A stretch of DNA of 64,000 nucleotides. It comes from Exiguobacterium sp. s146. GTDB taxonomy: Bacteria; Bacillota; Bacilli; Exiguobacteriales; Exiguobacteriaceae. The notes under the pieces were generated by a model. The model did no database searches. It saw nothing but the letters and a program-made list of their open reading frames with translations, and was not told the origin of the DNA. The stretch lies in NCBI RefSeq assembly GCF_018618415.1, contig NZ_JACSMA010000005.1, forward strand, positions 1 through 64,000, read 5' to 3'. A program made the position numbers and the translations under genes. This document shows positions 31,653-39,413 of the stretch, piece by piece; position 1 is the first letter of the stretch, and each line of letters starts with the position of its first letter.

Positions 31653-32678
31653 ATGAAAATCGAGAAGAAACGGCAGGAATTCGAACTGGCCCTGAGGGAG
31701 TTGACCGGGGCGAACCCGAAACTGGCCGAGGCGTTGAAGGGTGACCACATCAATCTCGAGACGTTAAACGACCTGGAGATCATCGAGCTGTTCTGGGCGA
31801 CGGAGCTGTTCCCAATCTACGCGGAGAAGAGTCCGCACACGCGCCGCGCATACAAGCAGGACCTCGAGTTCGTCCTAAACTTCGTGATGACGAAGACGGA
31901 CGGGCTGAAGCGTCTGACAGTTATCGACGTCCATCGCTATCTGTTCGAGGTGAACGAACGGTACGCGCCACGGAGCGCCAAGCGGAAGAACAACATGCTA
32001 AAGAGACTCCTGACCTACCTACACGTCAACCGTTACCATCTACACAACCTGGCCTTCCACGTGAAGAACCAGAAGCGTCCCGAGCCGCTCCGTCGCGAGC
32101 TCGACTTCGACGAGGTCGAGCGGATCGCCGAATCGTTCCGTTATACCGTCAAAAGGGCACAGAAAAAGGAGCTCATGGAGCTCCGAAACGAGACGATCGG
32201 CTATCTGCTGCTGACGACGGGGATGCGGGCCGCCGAGCTCCTATCGGTCAAATTCACTGATGTGAGACGGAATCAGCACACATTCTATCTCGAGGTAAAA
32301 GGTAAACGCAACAAATGGCGACGGATTCCGCTCACCGAGAAGGCGAGCTATCTGATTAATCGTCTGCAGACGCTCATGATGATTGAGGAGGTCACCTCTT
32401 CCTATATCGCTTTCAGTACCAAAAAGCCGAATAAAGCGATGACGTACGAGGCCCTCCGCCTGATGACACACAATGCGGTCGAGCATGCAGAGACCGAAGA
32501 AAAGGCCCCGCCTCATTGGTTCCGTCGCGCTTACATCACTAAGCTGCTAGCCAATGGGAGTCCGCTGATTGGGGTCATGCAATTGGTTGGTCATGAATCG
32601 ATTAACACGACTAACGCTTATCTGCAATCTTTCAATCAACTCTCAAACGTTTTATATACTGAATTACCATTTGAATAA
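31653..32678 (+). CDS. Tyrosine recombinase/integrase
   Basis: A 341-residue XerC/D-like recombinase starting behind GAGGGAGAAGC. Residues about 45-150 form the core-binding SAM-like domain (WATELFPIYAEKSPHTRRAYKQDLEFVLNFV). Residues 165-335 form the catalytic domain with Arg in TTGMRAAELLSVKF, Lys in the VKGKRNKWRRIPL hairpin, PHWFRRAYITKLL in place of the usual HxLRHT box, GHESINTT, and the nucleophile Tyr in TNAYLQSF. The gene is GC-rich with plasmid-type codons and sits at the sharp boundary of the AT-rich island. It may resolve plasmid dimers or have inserted the island. Inverted repeats just upstream are candidate sites. Confidence 0.88.
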   Translation: MKIEKKRQEFELALRELTGANPKLAEALKGDHINLETLNDLEIIELFWATELFPIYAEKSPHTRRAYKQDLEFVLNFVMTKTDGLKRLTVIDVHRYLFEVNERYAPRSAKRKNNMLKRLLTYLHVNRYHLHNLAFHVKNQKRPEPLRRELDFDEVERIAESFRYTVKRAQKKELMELRNETIGYLLLTTGMRAAELLSVKFTDVRRNQHTFYLEVKGKRNKWRRIPLTEKASYLINRLQTLMMIEEVTSSYIAFSTKKPNKAMTYEALRLMTHNAVEHAETEEKAPPHWFRRAYITKLLANGSPLIGVMQLVGHESINTTNAYLQSFNQLSNVLYTELPFE

Positions 32679-32864
32679 AAAATATGACATGTCATTGGTC
32701 CTCAATACGGAAAGAGATGAGACCATATCTAGCATTTATTCTATATGTTCACAAAATGCTTATTCAACGAAGATAAAGGAGTGGCAATTTAAGTTTACTT
32801 ATATGCTAAGAGTCATATTATTAATTCATATAGAGACTCTCAAAATGAATTGGAGGTTTATTAA

Positions 32865-33659
32865 ATGGATATTTTTAACCCTAGAAATGATTGGAAGGTT
32901 CAGATACCCCAAAAAAAGATGTATCTAATGAAAGATCATTCTTGGGCGTTTGCCGCATGGGAGTATGAGCGAATAGAGGGTACTATCGGTTCGGATTCTG
33001 TTTTATTACATGTTGACGCTCACTTAGACGACGTAGCAGATGGTTTAGACGTAAATGGGATGATGGAAGCAAAGAATAAAGAAGAACTTTTCTCTCTAAT
33101 AAGAACAAATGAAGAACTCTATAGCGGCAGATTGAATAAGACAAAAATACAGATTGACAACTTTATATGGCCATCGTTTGCTAGGGGGACCATTGGTTCA
33201 ATGTTTGTGGTAGCTCGTCAGAATCAGCATGATTTTGCTTCTTGGATGTTGGAAGAAACAAAAAATAGTTATACAAGAAACGATTCAGAAATGGAAAAGG
33301 AAGCGATTTTAGATTTTATTCCGCTGGAGAAATTTCAATCTGTATATAGGTCATTCTCATTTGAAGAATTTAAAGAAAAATACTTCCATGAATTTCAAAA
33401 ATACTCAAATGACAAAAGTAAAATACTAAACTTAGATTTAGATTTTTTTAACCTATCCGATTCATTAGATAATCCTCAGTTAATGTCGGACAAAGAAATT
33501 AGAGAACTTTTAAATGAATTGTTAAATCTATGCGAGTGGGACTTGATAACTGTTGCTATTTCCCCCCTCTATTGTGGTGGGAAAGAAATTGCAAAACATC
33601 TGCTTAATTTATTTATTGAAGTTGCTGATCTTCCAACACTAGAAGTAGAATGGAAATAA
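32865..33659 (+). CDS. UPF0489 family protein (arginase-like fold)
   Basis: A 264-residue protein starting at an ATG behind TTGGAGG. The segments VLLHVDAHLDDVADG (about 46-60) and KILNLDLDFFNLSD (about 187-200) carry the His/Asp pattern of metal-dependent arginase-fold enzymes, and the overall layout fits UPF0489. Some members of this family convert arginine to ornithine in ribosomal peptides; others are uncharacterised. No peptide-maturation genes lie nearby, so the substrate is open. Low GC, unlike the recombinase just upstream. The 186-bp gap before it holds nothing I can identify. Confidence 0.65.
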   Translation: MDIFNPRNDWKVQIPQKKMYLMKDHSWAFAAWEYERIEGTIGSDSVLLHVDAHLDDVADGLDVNGMMEAKNKEELFSLIRTNEELYSGRLNKTKIQIDNFIWPSFARGTIGSMFVVARQNQHDFASWMLEETKNSYTRNDSEMEKEAILDFIPLEKFQSVYRSFSFEEFKEKYFHEFQKYSNDKSKILNLDLDFFNLSDSLDNPQLMSDKEIRELLNELLNLCEWDLITVAISPLYCGGKEIAKHLLNLFIEVADLPTLEVEWK

Positions 33660-33726
33660 TAGTATAAAAGAAATCAGTAAACTGCAACACTGATTCCAGA
33701 AGAACTCCAAATCCTTTAACAAATCG

Positions 33727-33753
33727 AAGGACATCTGAAAAGAATGTCCTTTA
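33727..33753 (+). terminator. Weak hairpin terminator after the UPF0489 gene
   Basis: AAGGACAT (33727-33734) pairs with ATGTCCTT (33744-33751), followed by a short T/A stretch. Confidence 0.5.
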
Positions 33754-33940
33754 TGTTATCTAATATGTCTAGTTAAGAGAACGGCTGGCCTCTTGGCGGA
33801 TATACGATTACAGTACATATCCCGCAACGTAATAGACATTATTATAATGCATACGAAAAAAAGACGACCAGCTTTTGTGCACAGAATTTAGTGATGACTA
33901 ACAAACTCCTAAGAAAATTGAACATGAAATAACACTTAGT

Positions 33941-34191
33941 AACGCTATAATGACGCAGGAATCTTTTACATTACGGTTAATTCTGAAGTGAGGGACGATG
34001 AACAGGCAGCCGGACTATTAAAACAGATTGAAACGGAACATAAAGACAAACTAAACGGTTCAGTAGAATAAATGTTCGTTCATATATTTAACGCTGAAGA
34101 TACAACTCATGGTATCTATAAGATTGCCTACACGAATAAAGGGAAAACTCTAATGGAATTAGATTAGCTGAACGAATGGACTAAACAGTAA
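33941..34191 (+). pseudogene. Decayed small gene with in-frame stops
   Basis: One frame reads FYITVNSEVRDDEQAAGLLKQ, then KDKLNGSVE, a TAA, then MFVHIFNAEDTTHGIYKIAY and TNKGKTLMELD, a TAG and LNEWTKQ. The continuous protein-like sequence across two stops indicates a pseudogene of a small alpha/beta protein, perhaps a lipoprotein-like domain. Upstream, about 33780-33930, another coding-like stretch (GWPLGGYTITVHIPQ) suggests further decayed sequence. The whole stretch 33760-34206 looks like degraded genes. Confidence 0.55.
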
Positions 34192-34206
34192 GGGGTTTAT
34201 TAAAGA

Positions 34207-34674
34207 ATGTGGGATTACATTATTGATTTGAATTGGGAATTAACAATAGCTCTAGGGGCACTGTCTTTAAGTATATACACGTTCTACGTTCAGAACGTAA
34301 AAGAGGAACTTGCTATTTATCCTTCTGATGAAGATAACGTTTTTTACGTAACAATAGAAAATACGGGAAAATCACCAATCAAAGACTACACACTTCAAGT
34401 AGTGAACATGGAGAATCTTAGGAATACCTTCGAAGAAGAGTTAAACAAAATGGATTTGGTGCAAAGACAAGCCAAATTTAGCCTTGCACCGAATAGAACA
34501 ACTACATTCACTATTGCTAGTAAGAGACCGTACCCTAATAGCGTTCCATTCCCAATCATCACTTTCGATGCATACAATGCCAAAGGACGAAAAGTTGATA
34601 CATTCACTTGTGACTTCAATATGTATCGAAATAAAATTACTGTAATTAAAGTACCTAGAAAAGATAGAACCTAA
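34207..34674 (+). CDS. Membrane-anchored hypothetical protein, 155 aa
   Basis: A short N-terminal stretch and one membrane helix (about 12-30, LTIALGALSLSIYTFYV) are followed by a beta-rich domain (residues 35-150). That domain (NVFYVTIENTGKSPIKDYTLQVVN ... TTTFTIASKRPYPNSVPFPIITFDAYNAKGRKVDTF) looks like an Ig-like/CARDB-type sandwich. No family assigned. It follows the decayed stretch directly and ends at a clear terminator. The start codon has only a weak GGGG-containing site upstream. Confidence 0.55.
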   Translation: MWDYIIDLNWELTIALGALSLSIYTFYVQNVKEELAIYPSDEDNVFYVTIENTGKSPIKDYTLQVVNMENLRNTFEEELNKMDLVQRQAKFSLAPNRTTTFTIASKRPYPNSVPFPIITFDAYNAKGRKVDTFTCDFNMYRNKITVIKVPRKDRT

Positions 34675-34678
34675 TAAA

Positions 34679-34718
34679 GAAAAACCCTCAATACATTCTT
34701 CAAGTGTTGAGGGTTTTT
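34679..34718. terminator. Intrinsic terminator
   Basis: AAAACCCTCAA (from 34681) pairs with TTGAGGGTTTTT (34707-34718). The A-rich left side makes it usable from both strands, serving also the convergent gene ending at 34806. Confidence 0.85.
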
Positions 34719-34805
34719 GATATTTTGTGGGTAAATCCAACCCTTTAAAGAATAGACAAAGCGTTTTCAATACCTACTAAGCTTTTTTTCAAGACCTCAA
34801 GTTCA

Positions 34806-36497
34806 TCATTGAATTGAATTCGATACAAATATCCGCTCTTTTTCTTTCGACAACTCTTTCAAACCATCCCGTAGTAGAGTAGAATCTTTTTTCGTCGCCC
34901 CCATTTTCTTCTCTATCCTCTTCCAATCTATCACAAGTGAATATAACAATTGGTCTATATGACTCTCGATTTCTGACTGTTTCTTCCCACCATTTCGAAG
35001 GGGCTCTCGAGAAGAGACGAAAACGATCCCTGCGAAAATATCATTCCGTTGTATTTTCTCAAATACGACGATATAGTCTTTCTTAGATGCTCTTCCCATC
35101 TCATTCACTACAAGACCGATTGGCCAACCTACTCCATGTGATTCTAGTAATCCGTCCTGCTCAATCAGATCCATTGTGATTTTGAGTAAAGCTACCGGAT
35201 CTCTGTCATTTCTGTTCCAAAGCATGGATTGGACGTAAGTTAAAGTACCCAAAAAGAGATTCAAGCGTTTTTTGTCCCAGTTTTTCGACTTCAACGAGGA
35301 AATCACCAATCCGAACATATACCGGTCAAACTGGTCCAATGTATAGGAACGATTACTTATCAGTTGGACCAAATTGGTGATATGAAGACGCGCAGAGGAT
35401 TGATCTAACACCTCGGGAGCCTGGTACACTTCATCTTTGGCCCTTGTCTTCCCTTTGTTCATCAGTAAGGTTTCTCGGCCGACACCAGCCCATGTTTTTG
35501 CGCGTCTCCTCATGCCTTCCTCGTATTCGTCTTTCTCCTCAACCGTCATCTCCCTCTGCCCTTCCTGCCCGATTATGGCAATGGTATAACGTGGTTTTAT
35601 TGTGAGGCCCTCGAGCCCTTCCTCGTTCAACATGCGCTCCACCGGTTTTCGATTTCTAGTGTCATAATACTTCAAAAACACTTCTTCCATCTGATTCGAT
35701 AATTCAACGACCTTCTCGAAATATAGTGTGAAAGCTTTCAAGCATAGCTTGGCTGCGTGAACATCGTTTATATTTTTCAAATCACTCATGCTTTTGAATC
35801 CATACCAAAACTCTCGTTCGATGGTTTTTTGGTAAAGGTTCGCCTCATCTAAGATTTCTTCTTTCACGGTCTCGATTTTCTCGTTGGCCCCGATGTCAGC
35901 CCAGAACAGTTCTTCGAATCGTTTCTCTGTCTTGAATATGAGTGGCGCCAATTCAACGCCAAGCATTGTCTTCAGAAAAGTAGCATATTCTCCAAGCCTC
36001 GAGTCCCCTGACTTGTACAACGTCAAAGAGATTCGATCAAGCAAATTATAACGGATTATTTTATAAGGTTCGATGGCAAGTAGCTTCGTATATAGGAGAA
36101 GACGCAGTTCGAGCGGCAAGAAACTGATTTCTCTGGACAGGTTGATTTGGAACCGTCCGTGATAGTAAGGGACTAGCTCTTCTGTTACCGTCTCAAGCAA
36201 TTCCTCATTGTATGTGATTCTTTCTGTGAATGATTCCTCGATGGCACTTACCAATGCCGATTCATAAGCATGGAGCTTTTCTTTCAAGAGGTTCTCGAAT
36301 TCATCCATACGATTGCCCGCTATATATCTTAATGTGAGAAAATCGTCGACGATCTCGTTGTCTTGCATCTGTCCAAGGTCGATTTTTTTGTACAAGAATT
36401 TCTTTCGTTCTTTCCCTTCGATACGATGGGACATATCTTCCACATCCTGGATCAACCGGGTCAATAATACTGATTTTTCATTAATCTGCTGCATCAT
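34806..36497 (-). CDS. Unknown protein, 563 aa, in the nuclease cluster
   Basis: A soluble, mostly helical protein with no recognised motif. There is no Walker A, HEXXH, HNH or obvious nuclease signature. The mid-section (about 300-345) is Arg/Glu-rich (VEEKDEYEEGMRRRAKTW). The C-terminal 180 residues are alpha/beta (GVGWPIGLVVNEMGRASKKDYIVVFEKIQRNDIFAGIVFVSS), which resembles a compact enzymatic or ligand-binding domain. It overlaps the preceding gene by 17 bp, so the two are co-translated. With the 283-residue protein and the MutH-like gene upstream it may form a defence or DNA-maintenance operon. Function unknown. Confidence 0.6.
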   Translation of the reverse strand: MMQQINEKSVLLTRLIQDVEDMSHRIEGKERKKFLYKKIDLGQMQDNEIVDDFLTLRYIAGNRMDEFENLLKEKLHAYESALVSAIEESFTERITYNEELLETVTEELVPYYHGRFQINLSREISFLPLELRLLLYTKLLAIEPYKIIRYNLLDRISLTLYKSGDSRLGEYATFLKTMLGVELAPLIFKTEKRFEELFWADIGANEKIETVKEEILDEANLYQKTIEREFWYGFKSMSDLKNINDVHAAKLCLKAFTLYFEKVVELSNQMEEVFLKYYDTRNRKPVERMLNEEGLEGLTIKPRYTIAIIGQEGQREMTVEEKDEYEEGMRRRAKTWAGVGRETLLMNKGKTRAKDEVYQAPEVLDQSSARLHITNLVQLISNRSYTLDQFDRYMFGLVISSLKSKNWDKKRLNLFLGTLTYVQSMLWNRNDRDPVALLKITMDLIEQDGLLESHGVGWPIGLVVNEMGRASKKDYIVVFEKIQRNDIFAGIVFVSSREPLRNGGKKQSEIESHIDQLLYSLVIDWKRIEKKMGATKKDSTLLRDGLKELSKEKERIFVSNSIQ

Positions 36498-37332
36498 CTA
36501 TCTTCCCCTTTAACTGTTGTGTGATTTCTTTGAATACGATATCTATGTTCTGGCCGCTCACCTGCAACAACCGATTCCTAGGAATCTTGCTAGTGAGCTT
36601 ATAGAAGGCAGCATGGGTGGCCCTCGTCCCCATGAACACGAAAAGGTCGTGTTGGGTGCTGAAAGTGGATAAATCTATCGACGAGTATTGGGTGATGCTG
36701 TGGAGGTTGTATCTATTCTTATATTCGTCGACGGAGGCTTCTTCATATGGCGTCTGTAGAAAGAACGCTACTCTCTTGTCGAAAAGGGAAACCTTGACCC
36801 TTGTCTCTTCATCGATCCGATATAGTTTTATGAGCTCTTCTTTTAAACCGTCATGTTCTGTCCCTTTGTCCTGAACATCATCCCTGGTCGTTGTCAGGCT
36901 CGAGTTCTTCAAAGAAAGTTTCTGCGTCCTTTCCCAGGTCTCTTTTTCAATCAAAACCATCTCCGAATGATCTAGTTCCCTCAACAGATGGAGCTCCCCG
37001 CTCAAAAGAAAGTGTGCCCAGGTATGTATGGGCCTTTCTTTCCACCTGCTCTTTAATTGATTGATGTCCAGGTTTTGAAAGTCTCTTTGGAAGGACCCAT
37101 ACCATTCTGAGATGGCCTCGTAGACCAAAGTCCATTGTCCGGAATTGTCCAGGTTATTTTTCAACCCATTCACATACTCGACCGTCGTCATCCGGAAATT
37201 CTTCTTGTGTATCTTATCCAGGTGTCGTCCGCCGGTTCCTTCTTCCACGATGTAGCCTACGGCGTCGAGGGCGTACCCTCTATCGGTTGGAGACAACTCG
37301 ATGAGGTTGACGAACATTTTGCTCGCTTCCAT
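36481..37332 (-). CDS. Unknown protein, 283 aa, in the nuclease cluster
   Basis: I place the start at the ATG (37330-37332) behind AAAGGAGGGTCAGG. The first 60 residues (KMFVNLIELSPTDRGYALDAVGYIVEEG) are helical. The centre includes DKRVAFFLQTPYEEASVDEYKNRYN and the C-terminus has FVFMGTRATHAAFYKLTSKIPRNRLLQVSG, an alpha/beta pattern. No catalytic motif is recognised. It overlaps the 563-residue gene by 17 bp, indicating a complex or at least coupled synthesis. Confidence 0.6.
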   Translation of the reverse strand: MEASKMFVNLIELSPTDRGYALDAVGYIVEEGTGGRHLDKIHKKNFRMTTVEYVNGLKNNLDNSGQWTLVYEAISEWYGSFQRDFQNLDINQLKSRWKERPIHTWAHFLLSGELHLLRELDHSEMVLIEKETWERTQKLSLKNSSLTTTRDDVQDKGTEHDGLKEELIKLYRIDEETRVKVSLFDKRVAFFLQTPYEEASVDEYKNRYNLHSITQYSSIDLSTFSTQHDLFVFMGTRATHAAFYKLTSKIPRNRLLQVSGQNIDIVFKEITQQLKGKIDDAAD

Positions 37333-37367
37333 CCTGACCCTCCTTTCACTTCGATGTTTCACATCCT

Positions 37368-37577
37368 TCAGATGCAGTATTGAAACAGTTCTCTCTTTGT
37401 CCCAGATTCCCTGCCAACGGGGCTCATCATCGAATCTTTCTCGTCCTCTATTTTCATCTGTTTAACATACATCAAATTCAGATCGAGCTTGCCCGTTACC
37501 GTACCATACCTTGTGTCCATCTGGAAATGCCCATGGTCTCGTTTCGGGCGCAACGGTCTATATGTATCTGCTTGACG
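37368..37577 (-). pseudogene. Possible 3' gene remnant
   Basis: After an upstream TGA near 37578, the frame reads DTYRPLRPKRDHGHFQMDTRYGTVTGKLDLNLMYVKQ and ends at 37368. It is protein-like but has no good start (a TTG without a ribosome-binding site), and it abuts the large palindrome at 37593. It may be the tail of a gene lost when the palindrome or MutH-like gene arrived. The span 37333-37651 otherwise holds only the palindrome. Confidence 0.3.
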
Positions 37578-37592
37578 AGTTGTTCACCAAGC

Positions 37593-37642
37593 AGCCCCGG
37601 TTAGAAAAGTGTGCGCCGGCGCACACTTTTCTAACCGGGGCT
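37593..37642. repeat. 50-bp perfect palindrome
   Basis: Every base from 37593 to 37642 pairs with its mirror about the centre 37617/37618. The core is AAAAGTGTGCGCC and its complement, with an outer GC-rich AGCCCCGGTTAG arm. It starts 10 bp beyond the stop of the MutH-like gene and lacks a T-tract, so it is not an ordinary terminator. A second, shorter copy of the core lies at 39298-39321 on the other side of that gene. Confidence 0.9.
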
Positions 37643-37651
37643 TATTTCAAA

Positions 37652-39175
37652 TCACACCTTATAAAGGTAAGACAGATAGGCATCCTTGGTCACGAATACC
37701 ATATCCATGTCTGGCGCCAGATAAAATGATGTTCGGTTCACCAAGATGACGAAACCCGCACGGTCGAACGGTCTGCCATGAAGGTCAGACAACTCGTCGC
37801 ACATATCCGTCAGCCGTGCATGTGGAGACACCCCCATCAAACTGTTCATCAATGCTTGTGGAAGGTCTCGGCTCACCCCTCTGATGAAGAGATAGGTATC
37901 ACCGACCTTCACATGAGAGATTTTACCTGGCCTTCTCAATACCCCCTCATACACCTTCTCATCGAACCCGTATTCCCCGAGCGGGTCATAGTCGAGAAGT
38001 TCTGTGAGCCGCTCAATCGTATAGAAGCGACCTACTTCCATCTCGTTAAAGACCAACTCCCGAAAAGATTCCAATAGTTTGGTGGTTATGCCCGCACGGA
38101 CGAGTGCCCGTTCTGTGATGAAAAGGCCGGGCTCGATTTCGATGATTCTCCAACCGTCCCTCATCTTTGCCATCATCCTGGACGCATAGGGATGGGAGAG
38201 TACCGGTGTATCCTCCATCTTGAAATAATCGACGCCCAAAATGACTTGCTCGATATAAGACCTGCTGTCCAGATGCTTCCTGGCCAAGATGTATGGCGAG
38301 GATATCCGATACCCTACATTCTCGACCAGACGCTTGTTGATGGATTCGACCCCGAATCCCGGAATGACCTCTCGACAGGCTGCCACGAACGTCTCTGGGG
38401 TATAGGCCTCCTCCTGCAACAACCTCTTGAGGGAGTCGATTGTGGCTCCCACTATTTCATCGTCGATTGACTCCATGTCTCGTAGGACATTGATTTCATC
38501 TCGTCTGGCCTCGAAGAGGGGGGTGACGATTCCACTCACGTATTTCGCGTTCAGCCAGAGGCCTTGCTTCGTGATCGTCTGTCCGTCAGGGAGGAGGGTG
38601 ACATCGTTCTTATTGTTCGCTTTCGGCCGGATATGTATCATCTTATGCGCCGCCTGGCCTGGGAGATTGTTCTTCGTGATCATTTTACTCCCGTGGTAGG
38701 CCTCCCACATCTGTACCCCTTCTCTCAGTATACTGGTCACCATCTCCCAATAGGATTTCAATCCCTCTACCTCTTCATGTGGTAGTTTCCAGAGAACGGG
38801 ACCAAGAAAGAACACATCCCCAACCTTGTTCTCACAAAAGACCATGAATAGGAAGGTCGAACCGCCGAGAGATCGCATGATTGCACTGTTTTCCCAGTCC
38901 GTCTCGACCCACTCGAGAAAATCGATTTCCTCGAGGACAGTGTTCTGTTTGGAAGTGCCCTTTTTATTGAGATTGACAGACTTCACTAACAGTCGTCCGT
39001 CGACATCTCCTTCCAACAGCTCTATCGCATCGCTATGACGATCGATGAGCCGTTTCGTTATATTGGAGGTCTTCGCCTTGCTCTCGTTGAGATCAGGGTT
39101 GAGACCGACATCCCACGACAGCATCTTGGCCCCTTTCCCAATATATGTGTCAAACGCCTTAAGATGTACGCTCAT
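37652..39175 (-). CDS. MutH/Sau3AI-like DNA endonuclease-fold protein with C-terminal extension
   Basis: I place the start at the ATG (39173-39175) behind GAGGGAAG, giving 507 residues. Residues about 30-217 follow the MutH/Sau3AI pattern: an N-terminal helix, a strand with Asp (GDVDGRLLVKSVNL, 56-69), FLFMVFCENKVGDVFFLGPVLW, a long helix with SYWEMVTSILREGVQMW, the GSKMITKNNLPGQAAHKMIHIRPKANN segment, and TKQGLWLNAKYVSGIV. At the expected ExK site I read LVK, so the catalytic Glu may be replaced; activity is uncertain. Residues 220-507 are unassigned and may recognise DNA. No methyltransferase accompanies it. It is divergent from a candidate replication gene and bracketed by related palindromes. 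Confidence 0.55.
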   Translation of the reverse strand: MSVHLKAFDTYIGKGAKMLSWDVGLNPDLNESKAKTSNITKRLIDRHSDAIELLEGDVDGRLLVKSVNLNKKGTSKQNTVLEEIDFLEWVETDWENSAIMRSLGGSTFLFMVFCENKVGDVFFLGPVLWKLPHEEVEGLKSYWEMVTSILREGVQMWEAYHGSKMITKNNLPGQAAHKMIHIRPKANNKNDVTLLPDGQTITKQGLWLNAKYVSGIVTPLFEARRDEINVLRDMESIDDEIVGATIDSLKRLLQEEAYTPETFVAACREVIPGFGVESINKRLVENVGYRISSPYILARKHLDSRSYIEQVILGVDYFKMEDTPVLSHPYASRMMAKMRDGWRIIEIEPGLFITERALVRAGITTKLLESFRELVFNEMEVGRFYTIERLTELLDYDPLGEYGFDEKVYEGVLRRPGKISHVKVGDTYLFIRGVSRDLPQALMNSLMGVSPHARLTDMCDELSDLHGRPFDRAGFVILVNRTSFYLAPDMDMVFVTKDAYLSYLYKV

Positions 39176-39297
39176 AACTTCCCTCATTCCTTGCATTTAT
39201 TGAGTCACGGCCTACTTATAAGCCATTTTTAGGGAGTATTCTAACAAAACCCTACACTAGAATTATAATTCAATTTCACCTCTCATCATATTAGAAA

Positions 39298-39321
39298 AAA
39301 GTGTGCGCCGGCGCACATTTT
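39298..39321. repeat. 24-bp near-perfect palindrome, second copy
   Basis: The core GTGTGCGCCGGCGCACA is shared with the 50-bp palindrome at 37593, with one mismatch within 24 bp. It lies in the divergent region between the MutH-like gene (-) and the gene at 39414 (+), so it can act on either promoter. Apart from it, 39176-39413 shows nothing that I can identify. Confidence 0.8.
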
Positions 39322-39413
39322 CAATTGTGGTATTTGAAATAATTATAGGGTATCAAATTTAAAGGTTCCTCTTGGGGACGTGTGCTATATTTAGGGGAGA
39401 AGAGGTGATCAGC

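Noticed and set aside
37593-37642. Ordinary transcription terminator
   Set aside because: Perfect 50-bp symmetry, no T-tract on either strand, and a second copy upstream of the same gene argue for another role.
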